From an uncultured Spirochaetaceae bacterium (GTDB taxonomy: Bacteria > Spirochaetota > Spirochaetia > Sphaerochaetales > Sphaerochaetaceae), in the NCBI GenBank assembly GCA_944388955.1, contig CALXKJ010000018.1, forward strand, positions 1 through 40,492: 40,492 nt of DNA, in the 5' to 3' direction. Every line of letters begins with the position of its first letter. The first letter of the stretch is position 1. Shown piece after piece: positions 25,059 through 33,713 of this stretch. Below the pieces are notes generated by a model. It made no database searches, had not been told where the DNA came from, and was given only the letters and a program-made list of their open reading frames with translations. The position numbers were made by a program, and so were the translations under genes.

Positions 25059-25821
25059 AGTATGGCAGGAGTGTACCCCTGAATGGCTCAGGCTCAGTGA
25101 TGATATAGCTGTAAACACCCTTTGAGGAATCTGAGCGGAAAGTGTGACCAAGGCTGATGTAGCCATACGCCTGCATCTTCTCCTTCTCTTTCAAAGGCAG
25201 GAACATATTCGGTATGAGGTTGATTGTGCTTCTAGGGCTTTCGCTTCCGTCCTGCTGCTGTTCTTTCTCGATATTCAGTATCACGAGAGTGTATTCGGCT
25301 CTTGCTCCGATTCTCATCGTGGTATTCTCCGACACATCGATTCTTATTCCCATATCCGCTTCCACGCCCAGTGCGACTGATAACGAGATATGCTTGGTCA
25401 TGGATGTGCTCATGCTTCGTCCTGTGTATCCGAGCTCGGAGGACGCACCCATTCCCATATACCATATCGCATCATCACCGATGAATTTCCTGAACGATGG
25501 TCCAAGCGCGAAATCAAAGACGAATGACTGCTCGAGATACCTCTCTATATCCTCGCTGCTGCTTTCCTCTCTGCTTATGATGGACATGATTGACGCAAGA
25601 GGCGCCTCGATGCCGGCTCTCAGATATATGCCGGTGTTCATGTTCCTGCCAAGGTAGCCGTATCCTGTGTAATCGAAGCTGATGATAGTATCGCTCTCTT
25701 CTGTGCTCTCCTTCGCGGGATTTGTCTTGGCGAATGTGAAGTCATAGCCGGGAAACACGGCAGACTGAGCCGAGGAGAGCAAGACAAAAGCAAGTAATAA
25801 TAGCAGGAACGGCTTCTTCAT
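25024..25821 (-). CDS. Secreted outer-membrane-type beta-barrel protein
   Basis: A 265-residue protein with a classical signal peptide (MKKP, then a leucine run, ending near AQSA). The mature sequence alternates strands with aromatic residues and short acidic turns (for example HISLSVALGVEADMGIRIDV, and MRIGARAEYTLVIL), as in small outer-membrane barrels; no specific family is recognised. The open frame runs 62 codons upstream through the tRNA-Pro gene, which is not coding, so the start is set at 25821, where the signal peptide begins. Its ribosome site is weak (AAAGAG touching the start). Transcription may read in from the tRNA only if it passes the terminator at 25856-25883. Confidence 0.75.
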   Translation of the reverse strand: MKKPFLLLLLAFVLLSSAQSAVFPGYDFTFAKTNPAKESTEESDTIISFDYTGYGYLGRNMNTGIYLRAGIEAPLASIMSIISREESSSEDIERYLEQSFVFDFALGPSFRKFIGDDAIWYMGMGASSELGYTGRSMSTSMTKHISLSVALGVEADMGIRIDVSENTTMRIGARAEYTLVILNIEKEQQQDGSESPRSTINLIPNMFLPLKEKEKMQAYGYISLGHTFRSDSSKGVYSYIITEPEPFRGTLLPYFKDADRKSQHR

Positions 25822-25855
25822 CTCTTTAATGATAATCGCACAATAGGGGGGAATT

Positions 25856-25883
25856 GAAAAACCCTCACCATATCGATGAGGGT
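25856..25883 (-). terminator. Terminator of tRNA-Pro
   Basis: On the minus strand ACCCTCA pairs with TGAGGGT around a 9-base loop and is followed by TTTTTC. It begins six bases after the tRNA 3' end. Confidence 0.85.
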
Positions 25884-25888
25884 CGTAG

Positions 25889-25961
25889 TCGGGATGAATG
25901 GACTCGAACCATCGATATCCTGCTCCCAAAGCAGGCGCCATAGCCGCTAGGCGACATCCCG
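25889..25961 (-). tRNA. tRNA-Pro (anticodon UGG)
   Basis: The minus strand folds into a cloverleaf of 73 bases: acceptor stem CGGGATG with CATCCCG, anticodon stem CCTGC with GCAGG around the loop TTTGGGA (anticodon TGG at positions 34-36, G37 next to it), and T arm GATGG-TTCGAGT-CCATT. The discriminator base is A; the CCA end is not encoded and must be added afterwards. Confidence 0.96.
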
Positions 25962-25984
25962 TACAGTGTGCGATTATATGGATT

Positions 25985-26614
25985 ATGGATAAGCCCGTCA
26001 ACGCCATTATCGTAGAAAAACTGAGATTTTTTTATCCGGAGCGCATCCGGTTCATAAAAGAGGAGGATCCTTATCGCTTTCTTATTACTGTCATGCTCTC
26101 AGCTTCCACTACCGACAGACAGGCTGAAAACGCGGCCTCCTCGCTTTTTTCTGTCTATCCTGATGCGAAGAGCGTAGGGGAGGCAGAAGTCTCATCTATC
26201 GAGAGCCTGATACGCTCAGCGGGATTGTCAAAGACAAAAGCGCCACGTATTAAGGATGTATCGCGGTATATAGCCTCAAATGGCATTCCGGATAATATCG
26301 AGAAGCTTCAGGCTCTGCCTGGAATAGGCGAGAAAACCGCAGCCTGCTATGCCCTCGATATCCTTGGTCAGGATGCCGTGATAGCCGACACCCATTTCGT
26401 GAGGACATCAAAGCGTCTTGGTTTCATAGATACGTCGGACAGGATAAAAGCCGCTCGTGAGATACGGGAGCGGTTTCCGGAGAATGAATGGGGATTCCTG
26501 TCGATGGCGGTGAATAAGCTTGGACGCGATTTCTGTCATCCCCGTCCTGATTGCAAGCAGTGCTTTCTTTCTTCTATCTGTCCTTCTTCAGAGGTCTTGT
26601 CCGGAGAATCCTGA
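25985..26614 (+). CDS. nth: Endonuclease III (DNA glycosylase/AP lyase)
   Basis: Base-excision-repair enzyme that removes oxidised pyrimidines. The 209-residue product has the helix-hairpin-helix LPGIGEKTA with catalytic Lys117, the catalytic Asp135 in IADTHFVRTSKR, and the C-terminal cluster cysteines Cys184, Cys190, Cys193 and Cys199. The first gap is five residues where the classical 4Fe-4S pattern has six (C-x6-C-x2-C-x5-C). The open frame extends 29 codons upstream into the tRNA gene; I start at the ATG at 25985, since an extended -10 (TGC then GATTAT, ending seven bases before it) lies there. The last 41 bases overlap the convergent hypothetical gene. Confidence 0.93.
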   Translation: MDKPVNAIIVEKLRFFYPERIRFIKEEDPYRFLITVMLSASTTDRQAENAASSLFSVYPDAKSVGEAEVSSIESLIRSAGLSKTKAPRIKDVSRYIASNGIPDNIEKLQALPGIGEKTAACYALDILGQDAVIADTHFVRTSKRLGFIDTSDRIKAAREIRERFPENEWGFLSMAVNKLGRDFCHPRPDCKQCFLSSICPSSEVLSGES

Positions 26615-26984
26615 AGCTGTGTCTTTCGTCATCGAAGGAAATCAATGCAAGGTCTGACACTTTTATAGCGTCTTCCGGAAAAGAATAGGAGCGAGACGCA
26701 TCGCTTGTAATGAAAAGTCCGGCTTTTTTGGAATATGCCGGAAGACTTCCTTCTACCGGAAGGACTGTGAATGACGATAACCTCACAGTATCTCCGCCAA
26801 GCCGGTATATGCCATTTCCTATGTATGTTTCCTCGCTGAAATGATCAGCTTCATCCAGAATGACGCACGGTGGAAGGGAATAGATTTCCCAGTCGCCTTT
26901 ATCATAATAGAGATTCCTGAGGATTTTCCCCCATTTCAATCTGTCATATTCAGATAGCATCAGCGCGGTCAGCAATCTCTTCAT
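26574..26984 (-). CDS. Hypothetical protein
   Basis: A 136-residue soluble protein with no signal peptide or membrane segment and no family I recognise. It is a mix of short strands (GIYRLGGDTVRLSSFTVLPV) and charged helices, with an aromatic N-terminal helix (SEYDRLKWGKILRNLYY). No catalytic pattern is visible. It is convergent with nth, overlapping it by 41 bases, and divergent from rpmB. TAAAGT at 26991-26996 ends six bases before its ATG, overlapping the -35 of the rpmB promoter, so the two transcripts may compete. Confidence 0.65.
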   Translation of the reverse strand: MKRLLTALMLSEYDRLKWGKILRNLYYDKGDWEIYSLPPCVILDEADHFSEETYIGNGIYRLGGDTVRLSSFTVLPVEGSLPAYSKKAGLFITSDASRSYSFPEDAIKVSDLALISFDDERHSFRILRTRPLKKDR

Positions 26985-26992
26985 GGGTATAC

Positions 26993-27021
26993 TTTACAAA
27001 TTTGATTGCTTCAGGTATAGT
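26993..27021 (+). promoter_or_regulatory. Sigma70-type promoter of rpmB with a 5' hairpin
   Basis: TTTACA (26993-26998) and TATAGT (27016-27021) are 17 bases apart. The leader to the rpmB start is about 70 bases. Near its 5' end AGTCAC and GTGACT (27019-27035) form a perfect 6-bp hairpin with a 5-base loop, which could protect the RNA end or take part in feedback control. Confidence 0.65.
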
Positions 27022-27096
27022 CACGTCTTGTGACTGGCATCTGGCTAATGAAGCTATGCCTCTCGGTGAAGTATTCAATATAAGGTGGATGATAAC

Positions 27097-27327
27097 ATGG
27101 CAAGAAGATGTGAGATCTGCGGCAAGGGAACTATTTCAGGCTGCATTGTACCCCGCAAAGGACAGGCAAAGAAGAAGGGTGGTGTCGGTCAGCATATCGG
27201 CGTGACCAAGAAGCGCACTTTCCAGCCTAATCTCGTCTCCGTTAAGGCTCTTATCAATGGAACTCCGAAGACAATCAAGGTGTGCACACGCTGTCTCAGA
27301 AGCGGCAAGATCGAGAAGGTCGTATAA
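27097..27327 (+). CDS. rpmB: Ribosomal protein L28
   Basis: Large-subunit ribosomal protein of 76 residues. It begins MARRCEICGKG and carries two CxxC pairs (CEIC near the N-terminus, CTRC near the C-terminus), the zinc-binding (C+) form of L28, with the conserved TKKRTFQPNL region between. GGTGG stands eight bases before the ATG; an in-frame ATG four codons upstream is not used because the ribosome site would overlap it. It is monocistronic, with its own promoter and a terminator. Confidence 0.97.
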   Translation: MARRCEICGKGTISGCIVPRKGQAKKKGGVGQHIGVTKKRTFQPNLVSVKALINGTPKTIKVCTRCLRSGKIEKVV

Positions 27328-27341
27328 TTCTTTTCAGATCC

Positions 27342-27369
27342 GAGAAAAGGCTCCCGAAAGGGAGCTTTT
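27342..27369 (+). terminator. Terminator after rpmB
   Basis: GAAAAGGCTCCC, loop GAAA, then GGGAGCTTTTC: a 6-bp GC-rich core stem extended by A/T pairs with one bulge, ending in TTTTC. It lies 14 bases after the rpmB stop and before the AK-HSD gene. Confidence 0.8.
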
Positions 27370-27390
27370 CGTGATAAAGGAGACTTTTTT

Positions 27391-29787
27391 ATGAATCCAA
27401 TCAGCGTCCATGCGCTAGAGGGTGCGATGCTCTCGAATGCAACAGATGCCGAAAGACTGCTGAGAATCGCTTCAGAAGGCTTTGTGACAACAGTCTTCGT
27501 TGTCTCACCAGTTACATCTCCCGAGCTATCGCTCGAGGGACTTCTCGCCTCCAGCCGTGATAACGACGAAAAACTCTGGAGCAGGCTTGAGAAGAGCCAG
27601 AATGCCTGGATAGAGCTCTCAGAGACGATTCTCTCCGATGCAAGCCAGGTGGAAGAATCAATCAGCCAGTCATTCTCGGAGGTCGAGGATATACTCCGCG
27701 CGGTATGGATTCTCCGCGATACTGATCAGTCGCAGTCACGCTATCTTGCGACTCTGACTAGCTCATTCATTTCACTCATATTCTCAGAAGTACTGAGAGC
27801 CAATGGTATAAAGTCTTCGACGATATCTGCACGTGAAGCTGTTGATGCAAAGGAATTGCCCGAAGGCGCTTTGTTTGTTACAGGTGATTTATTCATCCCT
27901 TCTGAGGCGTTCAATGCTGCGGGCAAGGCGATGAAAGAGGGAGGAAGTGAGTATACAGCCTCTCTCATAGCCGCAGTGCATGATGCACCGGTGACATTCT
28001 GGAACAGCAGATCCCCTCTTTGCTCTGCATCAAGACGTGATGTACCATCAGCACCTGTCATAAAGCATCTCACATATGCCGAGGCAACTGAGCTGTCGTT
28101 TTTCGGGGCTCCGATTATCCATCCGCAATCATTCCAGCCGTCAGAGAATAAAGGGCTTCCTGTTTATCTGAGATGCTGGAAGGACTATGATGAATCCACG
28201 GAAATATCATCAGCGAGCGTCTCTGATTCCGGACCGGTCAAGGCTTTCTCTGTCGTAAGGGGCGTGGCGCTTGTGAATGTCGAAGGCTCTGTTATGTCAG
28301 GCGTTCCAGGCTTCTCTTCCAGGCTTTTCACAGCGCTTAGAAATGAGAAGATATCAGTGATTCTCATATCGCAGGCATCTTCAGAATATTCAATATGCTT
28401 CGCTGTTCCCGAAAAACAGGCCGGAAGGGCGGAAAAGACACTCAGAAGCGAATTCTCATCTGAAATACAGGAAAAGGGAATATCGAAGATAGAGACAGAG
28501 CTAGGCTCTTCAATCATTGCCGCGGTCGGCGAGGGAATGCCAGGGCATCTGGGCACAGCTGGAAAGTTCTTCTCTTCCCTTGCGAGGGCGGGTGTTAACA
28601 TCAGGGCCATAGCGCAAGGCTCATCAGAGAGGAATATCAGTGCAGTCATAAAAAGCGAGGAAAGCGGAAAGGCGCTTCGTGCGCTTCATTCCTCATTCTT
28701 CCTCTCTGCCCAGACGCTGTCTATCGGTCTTATCGGGCCTGGTAATATAGGGGGAACGCTTCTTGATCAGCTGGCAAGCGAGAGCGATAGGCTCCGCAGG
28801 GAATTCGATCTCGATATCCGCGTAAGGGGGATCGCGTCATCAAAGAAGATGCTCATCTCTGAGGAAGGTATCGACATCCGTGCCTGGCGTGAGCTGTTCC
28901 AGACTACAGCCGTGGCGTATAACGAGGAGATATTCCTCTCCCATATCGCGGCACAGTACTATCCTCATGCTGTTATTGTCGATTGCACTTCCTCCTCCGA
29001 GCGCGCGATGCAATACGCAAAGCTCATAGAGCGTGGTTTCCATATCGTGACACCGAATAAGAAGGCTGGTTCCGGTCCCTATGACTATTACAGGAAACTG
29101 ATGGACACAAGCCTCAGGACGGGAAGGAAATTCCTCTATGAGACGACTGTCGGAGCTGGTCTTCCTGTCATATGCACCTTAAAGGATCTCCGTGAGACTG
29201 GTGATAGAGTCATCTCTGTTGAAGGTATGGTCTCTGGAACGCTCTGCTGGCTCTTCTCCGAGTATGATGGCACAGTACCATTCTCATCTCTGGTGAAGAA
29301 GGCGAAAAGCCTTGGATATACAGAGCCGGATCCACGTGACGATCTCTCGGGAATGGATGTCGCGAGGAAGACCGTAATTCTCAGCAGAGAGCTTGGCTAT
29401 AGCACGGAAGTCTCTGATATCGCTGTTCAGTCCCTCGTGCCTGAAAGCATGCAGAATCTCTCAAGCGAGGAATTCATGGCAAGGCTTCACGAGATGGACG
29501 AGCATATGCTTTCCCTCTATAACGAGGCAGCATCAAGAGGCATGAAACTCAGATACGTAGGACGTGTCGCAGAAGATGGAAAATGCTCCGTGAGCCTTTC
29601 AGAGTATCCTCTTGATCATCCATTCTCACAGGCAAAAGGCACAGATAATGTGATATCATTCCGTACAGCGCGTTACGATAGCCAGCCTCTTGTTATAAAA
29701 GGACCTGGTGCCGGACCGGAAGTGACTGCAGGCGGTGTATTCGCCGATATCCTCCGCTTAAGCGCGTATCTCGGCTCAAAAGTCTGA
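27391..29787 (+). CDS. thrA: Aspartokinase-homoserine dehydrogenase fusion with degenerate kinase domain
   Basis: A 798-residue protein collinear with ThrA/MetL fusions (about 820). The C-terminal homoserine dehydrogenase is complete: NAD(P)-binding GLIGPGNIGG near residue 446, VDCTSS, HIVTPNKKA, ETTVGAGLPV and GYTEPDPRDDLSGMDVARK. The middle has both ACT domains (about 285-435) with the family-typical VILISQASSEYSICF and AIAQGSSERNISAVI. The N-terminal aspartokinase domain lacks the catalytic KFGGTSV motif entirely, has KEGGSEYTAS (182-191) for GRNGSDYSA, and has lost the TDVDGVYTCDPR block, although the fold around it (YAEATELSFFGAPIIHP) is retained. So it should act as homoserine dehydrogenase with a non-catalytic regulatory half. 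AAGGAG precedes the ATG. thrC follows 12 bases downstream. Confidence 0.92.
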   Translation: MNPISVHALEGAMLSNATDAERLLRIASEGFVTTVFVVSPVTSPELSLEGLLASSRDNDEKLWSRLEKSQNAWIELSETILSDASQVEESISQSFSEVEDILRAVWILRDTDQSQSRYLATLTSSFISLIFSEVLRANGIKSSTISAREAVDAKELPEGALFVTGDLFIPSEAFNAAGKAMKEGGSEYTASLIAAVHDAPVTFWNSRSPLCSASRRDVPSAPVIKHLTYAEATELSFFGAPIIHPQSFQPSENKGLPVYLRCWKDYDESTEISSASVSDSGPVKAFSVVRGVALVNVEGSVMSGVPGFSSRLFTALRNEKISVILISQASSEYSICFAVPEKQAGRAEKTLRSEFSSEIQEKGISKIETELGSSIIAAVGEGMPGHLGTAGKFFSSLARAGVNIRAIAQGSSERNISAVIKSEESGKALRALHSSFFLSAQTLSIGLIGPGNIGGTLLDQLASESDRLRREFDLDIRVRGIASSKKMLISEEGIDIRAWRELFQTTAVAYNEEIFLSHIAAQYYPHAVIVDCTSSSERAMQYAKLIERGFHIVTPNKKAGSGPYDYYRKLMDTSLRTGRKFLYETTVGAGLPVICTLKDLRETGDRVISVEGMVSGTLCWLFSEYDGTVPFSSLVKKAKSLGYTEPDPRDDLSGMDVARKTVILSRELGYSTEVSDIAVQSLVPESMQNLSSEEFMARLHEMDEHMLSLYNEAASRGMKLRYVGRVAEDGKCSVSLSEYPLDHPFSQAKGTDNVISFRTARYDSQPLVIKGPGAGPEVTAGGVFADILRLSAYLGSKV

Positions 29788-29799
29788 AAAGGAGTTCTC

Positions 29800-31050
29800 A
29801 TGAGATTCATTTCAACACGTTCAACTGATGGTTCTTCGTTTTCCGCATCGGAAGCAATCCTGAAGGGACTTGCCCCCGATGGTGGGCTTTTCATCCCTGA
29901 TAGCATTCCACACCTCGACTCCGTGGATTTGTCAAAAGGCAGCTGGTGGGCTATGTATGAGGCTCTGAAGCCATATTTCGAAGGTGATGAGCTTGAGTCG
30001 GATCTTGAGGATATATGCAGGAATGCTTTCTCTTTTCCAGTGCCATTCCACGAGAATGGTGGGAAGGATTATCTTGAGCTCTATTATGGTCCTACTGCTG
30101 CATTCAAGGATTTCGGGGCACGCTTTCTCGCGTTCTCGATGGAGAAGCTTCTTGAAAAGAGAGGCGAGAACCTCACGATTCTTGTCGCAACCTCTGGAGA
30201 TACAGGTGGAGCTGTAGCTTCCGCTTTCCATAACAGGGCACACCTCAGTGTCAAAGTGCTTTTCCCTGAAGGGAGGGTCGCTGAAAGGCAGAGAAGACAG
30301 CTTACTGGATGGGATGGCAATGTCGAGAGTTATGAAGTCTCCGGCTCCTTTGATGATTGCCAGAGAATGGTCAAGGAAGCTTTCATGGATTCTTCTCTTT
30401 CAGGCCTTTCTTCAGCTAATTCCATCAATCTTGGTCGACTGCTGCCGCAGATGGCGTACTATGTATACGCATCGAGCATGTATTTGGCGAAGTACGGGAA
30501 GAAGCCGGTATTCATCATTCCTTCAGGCAATGCCGGAAACGCAACAGGCGCGTACTGGGCAAAGGCCATGGGAGCTCCTATAGATTCAATCGTTCTTGCC
30601 GCGAACGCGAATCGTCCTATAACAGATTATCTTGAGACTGGGCATTATGAGCCGCGTCCATCGGTGAAGACGCTCGCGAACGCTATGGATGTCGGTGCAC
30701 CTTCGAATATCGAGAGACTATTTGCAATGTTCCCCGACTATGATGCATTCCGCGCTAATGTCTCTGCCTATTCTGTTTCAGATGATGAGATACTCAGGAC
30801 TATAAAGGAAGTATACGATGAGTCCGGGTATATCATATGCCCGCATACAGCATGTGGAGAGCGTGTGAGAAGGGCCGTGGTAAGCGCTGGGAATTCAGTT
30901 GTCGTTTCAACTGCGCATCCCGCGAAGTTCAATGAGATTGTTGAGCCTCTGATTGGTTCAGCCGTGCCTATTCCTGAGTCGCTTTATGAAATCATGCAGC
31001 GTCCGTCCAAAGCAAAACGCATAAGCGCTGACTACCACAATCTCTTCTGA
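29800..31050 (+). CDS. thrC: Threonine synthase
   Basis: PLP enzyme that converts O-phosphohomoserine to threonine. The 416-residue protein has the PLP lysine Lys103 in AAFKDFGARFL, VATSGDTGGAVASAF for the phosphate loop, EGRVAERQRRQLTG, and a PLP-binding IIPSGNAGNATGAYWAK. Layout and length are of the class II (shorter bacterial/yeast) type. AGGAG is five bases before the ATG. It follows the AK-HSD fusion, making a two-gene threonine operon; homoserine kinase (thrB) is not in the window. Confidence 0.96.
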   Translation: MRFISTRSTDGSSFSASEAILKGLAPDGGLFIPDSIPHLDSVDLSKGSWWAMYEALKPYFEGDELESDLEDICRNAFSFPVPFHENGGKDYLELYYGPTAAFKDFGARFLAFSMEKLLEKRGENLTILVATSGDTGGAVASAFHNRAHLSVKVLFPEGRVAERQRRQLTGWDGNVESYEVSGSFDDCQRMVKEAFMDSSLSGLSSANSINLGRLLPQMAYYVYASSMYLAKYGKKPVFIIPSGNAGNATGAYWAKAMGAPIDSIVLAANANRPITDYLETGHYEPRPSVKTLANAMDVGAPSNIERLFAMFPDYDAFRANVSAYSVSDDEILRTIKEVYDESGYIICPHTACGERVRRAVVSAGNSVVVSTAHPAKFNEIVEPLIGSAVPIPESLYEIMQRPSKAKRISADYHNLF

Positions 31051-31087
31051 TGGAAAAGGCTGCACAGCAAGTGATTTCCAGAATATG

Positions 31088-31116
31088 AACGAGGTTCGCG
31101 AAGGACCTCGTTTTGC
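31088..31116 (+). terminator. Terminator after thrC
   Basis: AACGAGGT pairs with ACCTCGTT around a 9-base loop and is followed by TTGCTTTA. The further 160 bases up to the helicase gene hold a small CACC-GGTG hairpin with T5 near 31158-31174 but no gene that I can see. Confidence 0.8.
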
Positions 31117-31280
31117 TTTACTTCATTGTGTGAAAAGAGATTGCAATGTTATCATTCACCTGGCGGTGTTTTTGCATAGCTCACGGAAAGAATATGTGTG
31201 AACTATGAAATTGAGTCTACCATGCATATAGAATCCATGGATACCGAGCTGTTTCATGCGTAAGCCGGGGTGCCATATTG

Positions 31281-33713
31281 TCAGTCATCCATATCAAGTG
31301 CTATTGCAATGCTCTTCATAAGCGAGAGAATCCGCTCCCTGAGCTTCTGCTGCTTACGTGGAATCCTGTCAATCATCGATGAAAGCGAGAACAGTGTTTC
31401 CTTCGCCGCTGAGCCAATGGATGGCATTGGCATGAGCGCGTATTTCCCTCCGCGCTCACATAAGGCAAGGAAAGAGAATTCCTTCTTGTTTGATGCGAAA
31501 GGCACGAAGAGTGAGTCAAGCATGGCTGAAATCTCCCCGAATTCACGCCGTGACGGATCTGCTTTGCCTTTTATCTTGTTTTTCTGCGGAGACTGCACAT
31601 TCTGTATCAGTCTGAGTTCCTTATCGATTCTCGAGGCTTTGACCTGTGTCTTCGATATATATGAGCCACATCGTATATAGAATTTTATTGCCCCTGATCT
31701 TGTTCTGAGGGATTGTATCTCCTTGAGCGGTACAGCATATGTCTCTTTCTTGTTCTTTGTGATGAGATACTTCTCCATCTCACTCTTGCCATCAAGCGCG
31801 GATGCTTTCTCGCGTCTACGTGTGGAAGATGAGCGGAGGGCATCGAGAAGAGCAGGGTCCACATGTTTTATCCAGTCCTTCCTGAGAGGAGAGACAGTGC
31901 GCGCGTACATCTTTGTTGTCTGTACAATCTCGCCCGCGAGAATATAGTCCGGAGGAGTGGAGAACCATGCGGAGCCCGGATGAATGAGTATGCTGTCAGC
32001 TGTGAGTGAGCGGTATGAGAATCTGTTTATCCTCATGCACACATACTGCCTTAAACCCGATGCGAGGCAGCAGAAGTAGTCTGCTATCGAATGCCTTGAG
32101 CTTATTGGTATTCCCATCGATGAGACAATCTCTGTCAGCTGTTCCTTGATGTGGACTATCTCATCCATGGATTCCGGATCAAGATAGTGCTTCTTTGCGT
32201 AATTCTCTCTTTCCTTCTTTCCGTGGAGAGATGAGTATCTGTCTATCAGATTGAGAATCGTTACGAAATCACCATAGACAGGGTCGGATAGCGCGTGATG
32301 GGCATCCCTGGCCTGAAGCTCCTCCCCAGGTGGAAGTATGTATGGTGACTTCGCAGAAAGAAATGCTACTGCTGTCAGTACATCGGAGATGACATCGGGA
32401 TAATTCATGATCGCCTCTACTATCACTCGCGAATGGCGGGGAAGCAGCGGAAATAGCGTCATCATCTCTCCGATTTTCGTCAGATGATGATTCTTCTCAA
32501 TCGCGCCTATGATCATAAGCGTTTCTTCCGCGGAAATCAGAGCACTCTTCTTAGGCGGGGTTATAAAGGGGAATGAGTCAGTGTTGTAGATTCCAAGCTC
32601 GCTCATCCTCATCACGACTTCAGCCAGGTCGGAGTGAAGAATCTCCTCCTCAGAGTATTCAGGGCGCCGTCTGTAGTTCTCTTCAGAGTACAGCCTATAG
32701 CAGATGCCGGGGGCTGTTCTTCCCGCTCTTCCTTTCCGCTGGTTGCATGAAGCCCTTGAGATCGGCATGGGAAGAAGCGCTGAAGTGAAATTCTTCTGGT
32801 TGTAGAAGTTTATCTTCGCCATTCCAGAGTCTATGACAGTCTTTATTCCATCGATAGTCAGAGAGGTCTCCGCGACATTGGTTGAAACAACAACTTTCAT
32901 CATTCCTTCCTTTGTCGGAATGAAAACTCGTTCTTGTTCTTCCTTCGATAGTCTTCCATAGAGCGGATATATCTGATAATCACCATTGATGTCGGAGTAG
33001 GTTATTTCCTCGACACAGCGCTTTATCTCAGCCTCGCCGGGAAGAAATATAAGGACATCGCCTTCTTTCTCCTCAAAGCTTTTACGTACAAGGGAGGCAA
33101 TCTTCGCGTAGTAGTAATCCTCGTTTTCACGGGAAAGCACCATAGGCACATAGCGTACTTCCACATCGTACGGTCTCGTCTCGATTGAGATTACCGGCGC
33201 GTTGTCGAAGAATGATGAGAAGGATGAAGCGTTGATTGTTGCCGATGAGATGATAATCTTCAGATCCTTTCTCTCTCTTGTGATTTCCTTGAGCAGTCCA
33301 AGGATGAAATCTATATTCAGACTTCTTTCATGTGCTTCGTCGACCATGATGACTGAATATTTTGAAAGAAGCCTGTCCAGATTCACTTCCTGCAGCAGGA
33401 TCCCATCAGTCATGATCTTGATTCTCGTCGAGCGTGTGGATGTGTCATTGAAGCGCATCTTGTATGCGCAGTAATCATCCTTGTCATCAATCTGCTTCTT
33501 GATGAATTCACATACCGAGAGCGCTGCGATGCGCCTCGGCTGTGTTATGCCTATGATTCCTTCCTTGTCATAGCCGGCTTCTTTGAGAATGAGCGGAATC
33601 TGCGTCGTCTTGCCCGAGCCTGTCGGGCTTTCAACGATTATCGTCTGGTTCTTTTCCAGCGCTTTCAGTATCGCGCTGCGGTGCTTGTATACGGGAAGTT
33701 CCCTTGCATCCAT
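31281..33713 (-). CDS. hrpA: DEAH-box ATP-dependent RNA helicase, HrpA-like
   Basis: An 810-residue helicase. Motifs in order: SPTGSGKTTQIP (I), TQPRRIAA (Ia), MTDGILLQE, VDEAHERS (II), SSATI (III), VVSTNVAETSLTIDG (V) and QRKGRAGRTAPG (VI), then HA2/ratchet and OB-like regions. The spacing and RxNIDFILGLLKEI-like segment after DEAH resemble HrpA, but the protein is much shorter than the roughly 1300-residue enterobacterial HrpA and lacks its long C-terminal extension; HrpB is similar in length. HrpA-type enzymes rescue stalled ribosomes or process mRNA; which applies here cannot be told. Its ATG overlaps the hisS stop by one base (TGATG), so it is translationally coupled to hisS. Confidence 0.88.
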   Translation of the reverse strand: MDARELPVYKHRSAILKALEKNQTIIVESPTGSGKTTQIPLILKEAGYDKEGIIGITQPRRIAALSVCEFIKKQIDDKDDYCAYKMRFNDTSTRSTRIKIMTDGILLQEVNLDRLLSKYSVIMVDEAHERSLNIDFILGLLKEITRERKDLKIIISSATINASSFSSFFDNAPVISIETRPYDVEVRYVPMVLSRENEDYYYAKIASLVRKSFEEKEGDVLIFLPGEAEIKRCVEEITYSDINGDYQIYPLYGRLSKEEQERVFIPTKEGMMKVVVSTNVAETSLTIDGIKTVIDSGMAKINFYNQKNFTSALLPMPISRASCNQRKGRAGRTAPGICYRLYSEENYRRRPEYSEEEILHSDLAEVVMRMSELGIYNTDSFPFITPPKKSALISAEETLMIIGAIEKNHHLTKIGEMMTLFPLLPRHSRVIVEAIMNYPDVISDVLTAVAFLSAKSPYILPPGEELQARDAHHALSDPVYGDFVTILNLIDRYSSLHGKKERENYAKKHYLDPESMDEIVHIKEQLTEIVSSMGIPISSRHSIADYFCCLASGLRQYVCMRINRFSYRSLTADSILIHPGSAWFSTPPDYILAGEIVQTTKMYARTVSPLRKDWIKHVDPALLDALRSSSTRRREKASALDGKSEMEKYLITKNKKETYAVPLKEIQSLRTRSGAIKFYIRCGSYISKTQVKASRIDKELRLIQNVQSPQKNKIKGKADPSRREFGEISAMLDSLFVPFASNKKEFSFLALCERGGKYALMPMPSIGSAAKETLFSLSSMIDRIPRKQQKLRERILSLMKSIAIALDMDD

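Noticed and set aside
25822-26007. N-terminal extension of the outer-membrane-type protein, and the opposite extension of nth
   Set aside because: Both run through the tRNA-Pro gene; signal peptide and conserved start positions lie outside it.
31158-31174. Small CACC-TGGC-GGTG hairpin followed by T5
   Set aside because: Four-base stem only; the thrC terminator at 31088-31116 already explains the end of that transcript.
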